Source of the DNA: Alectryocaccomicrobium faecavium
GTDB taxonomy: Bacteria > Bacillota > Clostridia > Christensenellales > Aristaeellaceae
Length of the DNA stretch: 12,198 nucleotides
Direction: 5' to 3'
NCBI GenBank assembly: GCA_018713425.1
Contig: DVOT01000201.1
Coordinates: 1 to 12,198 of the forward strand
Positions within the stretch are counted from its first letter, which is position 1. Every line of letters begins with the position of its first letter. The notes beneath the pieces were generated by a model, which ran no database searches, was not told the DNA's origin, and worked only from the letters and a program-made list of their open reading frames with translations. Both the position numbers and the translations under genes were made by a program. Shown here piece by piece: positions 5,958 through 12,198 of the stretch.

Positions 5958-6443
5958 ATGTCGGAGAACCACGTGGTTTTAACGAAGGAAGAGCGCGAAC
6001 GGCTGGAAGAGGAACTCAACGATCTCAAAACCGTCAAGCGGCCCGCCGTCGCCCTCGAAATACAGGAAGCGCGCTCCCATGGCGATTTGAGCGAAAACGC
6101 GGAATACACCGAGGCTAAGAACGAAGAAGCGCGCATCAACGGCCGCATTATGGACATCGAGCAGATTCTGCGCGTGGCGGAACTGGCGGATGAGACGAAG
6201 CTGCAAGGCGATGTGGTGGGCGTCGGTTCCGTGGTGCGCGTGTACGATATGGAATACCAGGAAGAGGATGAATACACCATCGTTGGCTTCACGGGCGCGG
6301 ATCCCATGCAGATGAAGATTTCCAACGAATCGCCCATTGGCGCGGCGCTCATGGGCGCGAAAGAGGGAGACGTCGTCACCGCGGACACGCCGGCTGGCCC
6401 CGTGAAGATGAAGGTGTTGTCCGTGGGCCGCGCGAGCGTGTAA
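5958..6443 (+). CDS. greA: Transcription elongation factor GreA
   Basis: The 161-residue protein is close to the usual 158. GreA enters the RNA polymerase secondary channel and stimulates cleavage of backtracked RNA. The N-terminal half (~1-80) is the antiparallel coiled coil, with the signature tip SHGDLSENAEY whose acidic residues (Asp43, Glu46) coordinate the catalytic Mg. The C-terminal half (~85-161) is the FKBP-like domain binding polymerase. The start is ATG 5958 with GGAGG (5945-5949) 8 nt upstream; the in-frame ATG at 5943 overlaps that site and is rejected. lysS begins 16 nt after the stop. The greA-lysS pairing is common in Firmicutes and supports one operon controlled by the leader described above. 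Confidence 0.97.
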   Translation: MSENHVVLTKEERERLEEELNDLKTVKRPAVALEIQEARSHGDLSENAEYTEAKNEEARINGRIMDIEQILRVAELADETKLQGDVVGVGSVVRVYDMEYQEEDEYTIVGFTGADPMQMKISNESPIGAALMGAKEGDVVTADTPAGPVKMKVLSVGRASV

Positions 6444-6459
6444 GCATAGGAGGAAGAAT

Positions 6460-7956
6460 ATGGCGGATTACAACAGCGCGGATTGGGCGCGCGAGGTTTC
6501 CGAGCAGAGCCGCATCCGGCTGGATAAGCTCCATGCGCTCGTGCAGGCGGGGAAGAATCCCTATCAGCTCACGCGGTACGATGTTACTCACAGCTCCAAG
6601 CAAATCCTGGAGGGATTCGACGCGCTTTCGCAGGAGGGCGTGTCCGTGTCCATCGCGGGGCGCATGATGTCGCGCCGCGTGATGGGCAAGGCGAGCTTTG
6701 CGCATCTTTTGGATCGCGATGGGCAAATTCAGGTTTACGTAAAGCGCGATATCGTGGGCGAGGAAGCCTACGCCGCGTTCAAGGACTACGATATTGGCGA
6801 CGTGCTGGGCGTGACGGGCAAGGTGTTCCGCACCCATGCGGGCGAAATCACCGTGGAAGCCGCGCAGATCACGCTGCTCACCAAGTCCCTGCATCCGCTG
6901 CCGGAAAAGTGGCACGGGCTGAAGGACACCGATATGCGCTATCGCCAGCGCTATCTCGACCTGATCGTGAACCCGGAAGTGCGGGATACCTTCGTGATGC
7001 GTTCGCGCATTCACAATGAAGTGCGCAAGTTCCTGGATGGGCGCGGGTTCCTGGAAGTGGACACGCCGGTGCTCGGCACGCTGGAAATCGGCGCGGCCGC
7101 GCGCCCGTTCATTACGCACCACAACGCGCTGGATATCGATATGTACCTGCGCATTGAGACGGAGCTGCATTTGAAGCGCCTGATCGTGGGCGGGCTGGAG
7201 CGCGTGTACGAAGTGGGCCGCATCTTCCGCAACGAGGGCATGGACGTGCGGCACAACCCGGAATTCACTTCCGTGGAGCTGTATCAGGCCTATACGGATT
7301 ATTTCGGCATGATGGAGCTGATCGAGGCGCTGTTTAAGCAAGTGGCGCAAAACGTGCTCGGCACGCTGGATATTTCCTATCAGGGCGAGGCCATCCATCT
7401 GGGCGGCGAGTGGCCGCGCATGACGATGAAGGAAGCCGTCAAGCGCTATGCCGGCGTGGATTTTGACGCTTGGCAGAGCGATGAGGACGCGCGCCAGGCC
7501 GTGAAGCAGGCGGGTTTTGAGCCGGAAAAGAACGCTACGAAGGGCGAATGCCTGAACCAGTTGTTCGAGGAAACCGTGGAACAGAACCTCGTGCAGCCCA
7601 CGTTCATTTACGATTACCCCATTGAGGTTTCGCCGCTGGCCAAGCGCAAGGCGGACGATCCCATGTTCACCGAGCGGTTTGAGTTTTTCATGATCCGCTT
7701 CGAAATGGGCAACGCCTTCTCGGAGTTGAACGACCCCATCGACCAGCGCGAGCGCTTTGAAAAGCAGGTTGCGCTGCGCAAGGCGCAGGGCATCCACGCG
7801 GAAGTGGATGAGGATTTCGTCACCGCGCTGGAATACGGGCTGCCGCCCACGGGCGGGCTGGGATTCGGTATGGACCGCATGGTGATGCTGTTCACCGATT
7901 CGCCTTCCATCCGCGATGTGTTGTTGTTCCCCACGATGAAGCCAATCAGCAAGTAA
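6460..7956 (+). CDS. lysS: Lysine--tRNA ligase, class II
   Basis: The 498-residue protein has the usual length for bacterial LysS, which charges tRNA-Lys with lysine using ATP. An OB-fold anticodon-binding domain spans ~60-145. The class II catalytic core follows: motif 1 around GFLEVDTPVLG (~197-206), motif 2 ERVYEVGRIFRNEG with RHNPEFTSVELYQAYTDY (~247-281), and motif 3 GLPPTGGLGFGMDRMVMLF (~460-478). The ribosome site GGAGGAAG sits just before ATG 6460. Two normally invariant stretches differ. PGGA before ARPFITHHN is EIGA (~209-212), and the usual GRE before (A/G)N-(A/G)F-(S/T)ELND reads RFE (~413-415). The key Asn, Phe and Glu of that strand are kept, so activity is likely. The OB domain excludes the short EpmA/PoxA paralogue. 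Confidence 0.97.
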   Translation: MADYNSADWAREVSEQSRIRLDKLHALVQAGKNPYQLTRYDVTHSSKQILEGFDALSQEGVSVSIAGRMMSRRVMGKASFAHLLDRDGQIQVYVKRDIVGEEAYAAFKDYDIGDVLGVTGKVFRTHAGEITVEAAQITLLTKSLHPLPEKWHGLKDTDMRYRQRYLDLIVNPEVRDTFVMRSRIHNEVRKFLDGRGFLEVDTPVLGTLEIGAAARPFITHHNALDIDMYLRIETELHLKRLIVGGLERVYEVGRIFRNEGMDVRHNPEFTSVELYQAYTDYFGMMELIEALFKQVAQNVLGTLDISYQGEAIHLGGEWPRMTMKEAVKRYAGVDFDAWQSDEDARQAVKQAGFEPEKNATKGECLNQLFEETVEQNLVQPTFIYDYPIEVSPLAKRKADDPMFTERFEFFMIRFEMGNAFSELNDPIDQRERFEKQVALRKAQGIHAEVDEDFVTALEYGLPPTGGLGFGMDRMVMLFTDSPSIRDVLLFPTMKPISK

Positions 7957-7962
7957 AGTCTT

Positions 7963-8004
7963 GATTTTTCAAGGGCTTCAAGGCTTTTCGAGGGTTGAAA
8001 AATC
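7963..8004 (+). repeat. 10-bp inverted repeat just after lysS
   Basis: GATTTTTCAA (7963-7972) and TTGAAAAATC (7995-8004) are perfect reverse complements around 22 nt. No U-run follows on either strand, so it is not a standard terminator, but it begins 6 nt after the lysS stop and could protect the mRNA 3' end. Beyond it, TACACCA occurs twice 11 nt apart (from about 8012), of unknown meaning. Confidence 0.5.
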
Positions 8005-8058
8005 CGATTCTACACCAGTTTTACACCAATTGAAATGGAATCCGGCTCTGGTGAGCTG

Positions 8059-8092
8059 AAAGACACCTCTTTTGACAGGGGGTGTCTTTTTT
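8059..8092 (+). terminator. Rho-independent terminator of greA-lysS
   Basis: AAAGACACC (8059-8067) and GGTGTCTTT (8081-8089) form a perfect 9-bp stem followed by a run of six T (8087-8092). It lies about 100 nt after the lysS stop. The opposite strand has a shorter U-tail, so partial activity for the convergent DUF362 transcript is possible. Confidence 0.9.
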
Positions 8093-8156
8093 GGTTTGTA
8101 AATTTTTTGGGGGTGGTAAATTTTGCAAATGTTTCAGGGACTGTATCCCACTCTCT

Positions 8157-8180
8157 ATGCCAAGTTTTTCTTGGCATTTT
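8157..8180 (+). terminator. Second hairpin between convergent genes
   Basis: ATGCCAAG (8157-8164) and CTTGGCAT (8170-8177) form a perfect 8-bp stem with a five-T loop, followed by TTTG on the plus strand. It looks like a backup terminator for plus-strand transcription. On the minus strand no U-tail follows. Confidence 0.5.
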
Positions 8181-8230
8181 GTATGTTCCCATTCCTGGTA
8201 CAGCGGGAGCTTCTTTCGTTGCATAACAAC

Positions 8231-9173
8231 CTACTCGTCGATGTTGACCAGTGCATATTCGCGGCTGCCAAAGCCGATCTCCGCGGCGTGTTCCAGCGTA
8301 TGCAGGCCGTTGCGGGACTCGATGCGCTGGATCAGCGAGGCGCCATCCTCCGCCGCGTACACAAGGTCGATACACGCCTGATCCAGCGCCACCGGGTCGG
8401 TGGAGGCGAGGATGCCGATGTCGTGCATATCCGGCTCGGCGGGGCTGCCGTCGCAGTCGCAGTCCACCGAAAGGCGGGTTCATCACGTTGATGTACAGCG
8501 CCCGCTCGCCGTTGCCAAAGTAATTCACTACTGACTTGGCGGCTTCCGCCATGGCCTCCAGAAAGGCGTCCTGTTCTCCGCCCCACATATTGCCGCCCGT
8601 GCCGCCGGAGTGGATCCACGCCTTGCCGTCGCTGGAAGCGCAGCCGATGGAGAGGTTCTTCAGCGCGCCGCCGAAGCCCGCCATGGCATGCCCCTTGAAG
8701 TGCGAAAGCACTACGAGGAAATCGTAGTTGGCGAGGTTCGCGCCTACATAGTTTTCGGCGATCACCGTGCCGCCCTCTACCGGCAAAGTCATGGAGCCGT
8801 TTTCATCCATGATGTCCACATCGGCGATGGCGGTGTAGCTGTGATCCTCGGCGAGCTGATAATGCATGGCGGTGGAGGCGCGCTGCCCGCCATAGGCGGT
8901 GTTGCACTCGACGATGGTGCCATCGACAGCCTGAACAAATTCGCCGATCAGTTCCGGGCGCAGATAGTTGCTGTCCGTCTCGCCGGTGGAGATCTTCACG
9001 GCCACGTTTTCGCCCGCCGCCTCGCGGCCGAGCGCTTCGTAGACCGCCATCAACCCTTCGGGGGAGATGTCTGTGGTCATGTATACTACGGGCAAATCCG
9101 CTTCCTCTGCCAGCGCGGGCAGCGCAAGGCAGGCAAGTGCGAGGATGGTGGCGAGCGCAAAGAGCTTTTTCAT
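8231..9173 (-). pseudogene. Secreted DUF362-domain protein, one-base frameshift
   Basis: From ATG 9173 (GGAAGG just upstream) the frame encodes a signal peptide (MKKLFALATILALACLALPA), then the DUF362 core with VVYMTTDISPEGLMAVYEALG and GHAMAGFGGALKNLSIGCAS. At ~codon 232, after YINVMN, it shifts: the run GGG at 8476-8478 has one base more than needed. Removing one restores N-RLSVDCDCDG-SPAEPDMHDIGILAS and continues to a TAG at 8231-8233, giving 313 residues. Unrepaired, the frame runs on through non-family sequence to 8010. DUF362 proteins are redox-associated and often carry a ferredoxin domain; this one has no 4Fe-4S motif but keeps the VDCDC motif. It is the last gene of the flavin/permease cluster. 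The frameshift in a homopolymer may be a sequencing error, so the gene could be intact. Confidence 0.85.
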
Positions 9174-9230
9174 TCTGATCCTTCCTTTCACGTCTTAAAG
9201 ATGGGTTCTTCCGGTCGATATTTATCACCC

Positions 9231-9246
9231 GAAACGCACGCGTTTC
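9231..9246. promoter_or_regulatory. Palindrome upstream of the DUF362 gene (possible operator)
   Basis: GAAACGC (9231-9237) and GCGTTTC (9240-9246) are a perfect inverted repeat with a 2-nt centre, about 58 nt before the DUF362 start. On the minus strand it lies between a weak CTGAAA and TAAATA that could be -35 and -10 boxes with an 18-nt spacer. The site could also fall within decayed coding sequence, so its role is tentative. Confidence 0.35.
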
Positions 9247-9319
9247 AGCGACGGTATGGGCAGCGCGCGCAACCGCAAACGCTGCCGATACATCGTTTTC
9301 CCCATGCCGCATGTGCGTT

Positions 9320-9475
9320 TCAAGTTCCTCCAGCGCACGCACAATTGATCAGCCCCGCCATGGACGTATCGGCCGTCATCAATACTTGCGGCGGAGCGCT
9401 GCTGTCGGACGAACGCGCCGGCACAGGGATCATCCACAACAGGCACATCAGGAAAAGCGCCGCAAATCTCAGCAC
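9320..9475 (-). pseudogene. Short signal-peptide ORF, probable decayed gene fragment
   Basis: The frame starts at GTG 9475 with AGAGG about 7 nt upstream and follows the permease stop by 23 nt. It encodes 51 residues, beginning with a signal-peptide-like stretch (LRFAALFLMCLLWMIPVPA), then PPQVLMTADTSMAGL, and stops at 9320. A second frame from ~9342 to ~9180 still looks protein-like (RALEELETHMRHGENDV), as if a frame break had occurred. PQVLMTADTSMAGL resembles the DUF362 neighbour's PVVYMTTDISPEGL, so this may be the remnant of a duplicated DUF362 gene. The alternative is a genuine small secreted peptide. Confidence 0.4.
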
Positions 9476-9498
9476 GTTGCCCCCTCTTTTGCGCGATC

Positions 9499-10398
9499 CT
9501 ACAAAATCAAATTCACGATCAGCCCAGTGACCAGTGAGAAGGCCATCACATAGGCAATATACAGGCAAAAACGCTTGCATCCCAGCACGATCTTCAGCGC
9601 GCCCAGATTGGTGATCTTTGTGGAAGGCCCCGTGAGCATGAAGGAAGCCGCGCTGCCAACGCTCATGCCGTCCCACAGCCACTGCTGCAAAAGCGGGATG
9701 GTGCCGCCGCCGCAGGCGTAGAGGGGGACGCCGATGGTGGCGGCCATCAACACCCCCAGCGCCTCGTTGCCGCCAAACAGCGCGGTCATGGCCTCCGCGG
9801 GCACATACCGCTGGAAGAGCGCGGAAAGCAGCGCGCCGAGCAAAAAGTACAGCCCGGTCGCCTTTACGTTTCGCCAAAGATTTTTGAGGTAGCGAAGCAG
9901 GAGGTTTGGGTCTGTATCGCGGCTCCTGGGCTCGTCAAAGCCTGAGAAGTCGAAGAACGGCTTGTCCTTATAGAAAAAGTGCAGCAACAGCCCGGCGGCG
10001 ATGCCGCAAAGGAAGCAGGAGACGATGCGCACCGTCAGGACAGTCCCGCCCAAAGCGGCGCTGTAAACGATCAGTTGCGGGTTGAGCAGTATGGAACTCA
10101 TCATAAAGGCCGCCAGCCAGCTGTCCCGCATACCGCTTCTGGAAAAGGATGCGGCGATGGGGATCGTGCCGTACATGCACAATGGGGAAGCGATCCCCAA
10201 TGCGCTGGCGGCTGCGATTCCCAAAACGCCCAGCCGTTTCCCTTTTAAGGCGCGGAAAGCACGGTGGATAGAGTCCTTGGCAAAGACGGAAACTGCCGAG
10301 CCGATGAGCATACCCAGCACCCACCAACGGAAAATCTGCTCCAGCTGAACGGTAAAGTAATACCAGATGTAGACCCATTCCCTTCTGAGGACATCCAC
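9499..10398 (-). CDS. ArsP/DUF318-type membrane permease
   Basis: The protein has 299 residues from GTG 10398, which has AGAGG 7 nt upstream (10406-10410). ATG 10452 is in frame but adds a non-typical Arg/Gly-rich leader. About eight hydrophobic helices are visible in two related halves separated by a polar loop (~143-170). Family marks are SPLCMYGTIPIAASFSRSG (~71-89), SSILLNPQLIVYSAALGG (~101-118), VPLYACGGGTIPLLQQWL (~224-241) and ASFMLTGPSTKITNLGALK (~251-269). Each half carries a Cys (Cys74, Cys229) in the conserved Cys-Gly-(Thr)-Ile-Pro region. Characterised relatives export trivalent organoarsenicals (ArsP) or Cu/Zn (SO_0444 type). Here it sits between a cupin and a DUF362 gene in a flavoprotein cluster. 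The substrate is unknown. Confidence 0.88.
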   Translation of the reverse strand: MDVLRREWVYIWYYFTVQLEQIFRWWVLGMLIGSAVSVFAKDSIHRAFRALKGKRLGVLGIAAASALGIASPLCMYGTIPIAASFSRSGMRDSWLAAFMMSSILLNPQLIVYSAALGGTVLTVRIVSCFLCGIAAGLLLHFFYKDKPFFDFSGFDEPRSRDTDPNLLLRYLKNLWRNVKATGLYFLLGALLSALFQRYVPAEAMTALFGGNEALGVLMAATIGVPLYACGGGTIPLLQQWLWDGMSVGSAASFMLTGPSTKITNLGALKIVLGCKRFCLYIAYVMAFSLVTGLIVNLIL

Positions 10399-10461
10399 AG
10401 GCTTTCCTCTCTTCCTTGCGCCATCATGCCCGCCGGTCGGGCATAGCCGCATCCATCTTCT

Positions 10462-10899
10462 TTACTCCAGCCCATTGTAGGCGGTATCGTCCACCGGCTC
10501 ACACCACTCGTTGGAAGTCTCTTCGCCGGGCACCTCGACGGCGATGTGGCTGAACCAGCTGTCCTTTTTCGCGCCGTGCCAATGTTTGACCTCCGCCGGG
10601 ATGGTGACGACCATGCCGGGGGTCAGGCTGACGGCTTCTTTTCCTTCCTCCTGATACCAGCCCTCGCCGGCGGTGCAAATGAGCAGCTGTCCGCCGCCGC
10701 TCCTGGCGTGGTGGATGTGCCAGTTGTTGCGGCAGCCCGGCTCAAAGGTGACGTTTGCCAGGAACACCGGGCATTTGCCCGCCTCCGTCAGGGGATTCAG
10801 GTAGGAATTGCCGATGAAATACCGGGCGTAGGCGGTGTTGGCACTGCCAAGGCCGAACATGTTTTCCCTGTCAAAGCGTTCTTTCTCATGGATACGCAT
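10462..10899 (-). CDS. Cupin-domain protein
   Basis: The 145-residue protein is a single-domain cupin of the kind often found beside carboxymuconolactone decarboxylases and flavin enzymes. Motif 1 is NNWHIHHARSGGGQLL, with His61, His63 and/or His64 as metal ligands and Gln71 where Glu is common. Motif 2 is PGMVVTIPAEVKHWHGA, with His106 or His108. The GEGWYQEEG turn lies between. Such cupins bind one divalent metal and may be isomerases, dioxygenases or sensors. The start is ATG 10899 with a strong GGAGG (10907-10911) 7 nt upstream. It is 34 nt downstream of the flavodoxin stop and 63 nt upstream of the permease start, so it is very likely co-transcribed. The exact reaction is not readable. 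Confidence 0.88.
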   Translation of the reverse strand: MRIHEKERFDRENMFGLGSANTAYARYFIGNSYLNPLTEAGKCPVFLANVTFEPGCRNNWHIHHARSGGGQLLICTAGEGWYQEEGKEAVSLTPGMVVTIPAEVKHWHGAKKDSWFSHIAVEVPGEETSNEWCEPVDDTAYNGLE

Positions 10900-10933
10900 G
10901 GAAATTCCTCCTTGCTTGGTTGTTTTCGTGGTC

Positions 10934-11434
10934 TTAACCCGCGTTCGCGGTATATGGGGAACGGATTCCGTTTTTGTCCATCCACGTCCTGAGGGCCTCC
11001 GGCAAGAGCGCCTCGCCTTCCATCACGCCCAATGCCTTGCGCACATCCGCCCGGGGGCACAGCCCGGCAATATCGCGGCCGGGATCGCAGGGGACGCCGC
11101 CGCAATGGGAGTAAAACGGCAGGATGACCTTGCCGGACAGGTCGTTTTTCGCCAGCCATGACGCCAGCGGAGGCGCGATCGTCCCGCACCAGTTGGGGGA
11201 ACCGACAAAGATGAGCGGATAAGGCTTCGGATTGCAGGCGCCGTGCAGCAGACGGGGATGATACCCTGTCAACACCTCCCGCCTGACTTGCGCGAGCAGT
11301 TCCGGGAACGCCATGGGATAGGGCTGCCAGGGATAGATCTCGCACCAGTCGCCGCCGGTCATGCGGCGGATCTCCTGCGCGATGCGATGCGTATTGCCGG
11401 AATAGGAATACGATATGATCAGCGGCTTGTTCAT
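10934..11434 (-). CDS. Flavodoxin family protein
   Basis: The 166-residue protein has a flavodoxin fold. The N-terminal FMN-phosphate loop is SYSYSGNTHRIAQEI (residues 9-23, the S-x-T/S-G-N-T pattern). The second flavin loop is VGSPNWCGTIAPPLASWL (~77-94) and the third is PFYSHCGGVPCDPGRDI (~106-122). It carries electrons, or reduces quinones or other small molecules, through FMN in the cytoplasm. The start is ATG 11434, which overlaps the stop of the flavin-reductase gene as ATGA. There is no strong ribosome site of its own, so translation is probably coupled to the upstream gene. The in-frame ATG at 11464 lies inside that gene and is rejected. Several Cys (Cys31, 83, 111, 116, 126) are unusual in number; a redox role is only a guess. 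Confidence 0.92.
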   Translation of the reverse strand: MNKPLIISYSYSGNTHRIAQEIRRMTGGDWCEIYPWQPYPMAFPELLAQVRREVLTGYHPRLLHGACNPKPYPLIFVGSPNWCGTIAPPLASWLAKNDLSGKVILPFYSHCGGVPCDPGRDIAGLCPRADVRKALGVMEGEALLPEALRTWMDKNGIRSPYTANAG

Positions 11435-11985
11435 TTTTGCGGTTCTTTGCCAATGGACATGCACTTGCCGATGACGTCGCCGGTGCGCAGGTATTCATAA
11501 GTGGGCATTTCAAAGAGCACGGGCTTGAGGGCGCGGTAGTCGATCCTGCCCGCCTCGTTCAGCACGCTTTCCTCGGCATAGGTGGCGTCGATGGTGCAGA
11601 TAAAGCTCTCGAAGCCCTTGGTGTTGTAAACATCTTCCACGCTGCACACCATCGTGACGGGGGCCTGCTGGATCATCGGCACGCCCGCGTCGTCCAGCAC
11701 ATAGTCAAACAGCGTGGATTTGTCCTCCTTGCCGCCGCTTATGCAGCCGGAGCGGTCGGCCCTGGGCAGCAGCGCCTCGTCCACGATGTTGATGGAGAGT
11801 TTTCCGCTCGCCTTGATGCCCTTGTTGGTATAGTGTGCGCTGGCAAGGCTGACCATCACATGGTCGTGGCCGATGATGCCCACATGGCCCACCAGCAGCC
11901 AGTTGGGCTTGCCGTCAACCATCGCGCCGACGACGACCAGCGGCGTGGGGTACAGGGCCAATGCGTTTCCAATGTTCTTTTTCAT
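11431..11985 (-). CDS. Flavin reductase-like (flavoredoxin/HpaC fold) protein
   Basis: The 184-residue protein matches the FMN-binding split-barrel flavin reductase family. It begins MKKNIGNALALYPTPLVVVGA, then PNWLLVGHVGIIGHDHVMVSLASAHYT (~28-53), the region where these proteins bind FMN. GKLSINIVDEALLPRADRSG (~61-80) follows, typical of the anaerobe flavoredoxin subgroup. It probably holds FMN and passes electrons, a natural partner for the flavodoxin encoded next with a 4-nt overlap. The start is ATG 11985, backed by a perfect AGGAGG (11995-12000) 9 nt upstream. The frame is open further upstream to the window end; see the separate entry. No convincing promoter is visible before it, so the operon may begin outside the window. 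Confidence 0.9.
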   Translation of the reverse strand: MKKNIGNALALYPTPLVVVGAMVDGKPNWLLVGHVGIIGHDHVMVSLASAHYTNKGIKASGKLSINIVDEALLPRADRSGCISGGKEDKSTLFDYVLDDAGVPMIQQAPVTMVCSVEDVYNTKGFESFICTIDATYAEESVLNEAGRIDYRALKPVLFEMPTYEYLRTGDVIGKCMSIGKEPQK

Positions 11986-12198
11986 GATGTATGACCTCCT
12001 GAATGATCGTTGTTGTTTTTGTCCCGCAAAGGCGCCGCGTCGCCCGGCACTCGTTCCCGATCTTCTGCCTTTCGCCACCCTTTGCAGCAGCTTGGACAGG
12101 TAGTGCCCCAGGCAGATAAACGTTCCCATCATGGCCAGATAGTCCAGATAGAACAGAAGGGGCGGCTCGCTGAAATCCAGAAACACGAACTGCGTGCG
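11986..12198 (-). other. Open, membrane-helix-like frame upstream of the flavin reductase, partial
   Basis: In the same frame as the flavin reductase, the sequence is open from the window edge with no stop. Residues near the edge look like real protein: FVFLDFSEPPLLFYLDYLAMM followed by GTFICLGHYLSKLLQRVAKGRR, a probable transmembrane helix with a basic flank. The last ~27 residues (SGTSAGRRG...RRSYI) are polar, low in pattern, and overlap the strong ribosome site of the downstream gene. This may be the 3' end of a membrane protein gene that has lost its stop, or chance openness in GC-rich DNA. The full gene cannot be judged from here. Confidence 0.35.

Noticed and set aside
6376..7797. Minus-strand open frame of 473 codons opposite lysS
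   Set aside because: lysS on the plus strand has all class II motifs. The antisense translation is His/Arg/Ala-rich without domain character.
8005..8230. Mobile-element remnant or attachment site in the lysS-DUF362 gap
   Set aside because: Repeated TACACCA and odd short frames drew attention, but no integrase, tRNA end, target duplication or terminal repeat was found. The stretch is explained by two hairpin terminators between convergent genes.
8610..9530. Plus-strand open frame of 306 codons
   Set aside because: It runs antisense to the DUF362 gene, the decayed fragment and the end of the permease gene, with no motif of its own.

Overview
The window reads as chromosomal DNA of a GC-rich, low-oxygen-type Firmicute. 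A gut Clostridia lineage (Christensenellales or Oscillospirales-like) is my best guess. The grounds are AGGAGG-type ribosome sites before nearly every gene, sigma-A promoters with 17-bp spacers, U-tract hairpin terminators, a greA-lysS pair, a lamin-tail surface protein, a NYN/OST-HTH protein, and a flavodoxin/flavin-reductase cluster. The taxonomic placement is inference. No tRNA, rRNA, CRISPR array, transposase or integrase is visible.

Region 1 (1-3574, minus strand) holds three genes that each appear to be their own transcription unit. They are a large membrane-anchored lamin-tail-domain (LTD) protein cut by the window start, galactose mutarotase (galM), and a single-pass surface protein with Thr/Pro-rich and Ser/Ala/Pro-rich stretches. 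galM and the surface gene have clear promoters and hairpin terminators. galM also has a 7-6-7 inverted repeat just after its promoter.

Region 2 (3721-5669, plus strand) is a two-gene operon. A NYN-domain putative RNase with two C-terminal OST-HTH/LOTUS modules is followed 8 nt later by a calcineurin-like metallophosphoesterase. Its promoter lies inside an 11-bp inverted repeat, and its leader carries a 10-bp hairpin just before the ribosome site.

Region 3 (5751-8092, plus strand) is greA-lysS behind a fully consensus promoter (TTGACA-17-TATAAT). The ~170-nt leader is made of consecutive hairpins and ends in a terminator-like stem-loop. An upstream segment can pair with the left arm of that stem, which is the arrangement of a transcription attenuator.

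Region 4 (8231-12198, minus strand, convergent with lysS) is a redox/transport cluster. In transcription order it is a TM-like open frame (partial), a flavin-reductase-fold protein, a flavodoxin (ATGA overlap), a cupin, an ArsP/DUF318-type permease, a short broken signal-peptide ORF, and a secreted DUF362 protein. The DUF362 gene carries a one-base frameshift that is either a real mutation or a sequencing error. Tight spacing suggests one operon. A plausible reading is flavin-based reduction coupled to export or handling of a metal, metalloid or aromatic substrate, but the substrate cannot be read from sequence.
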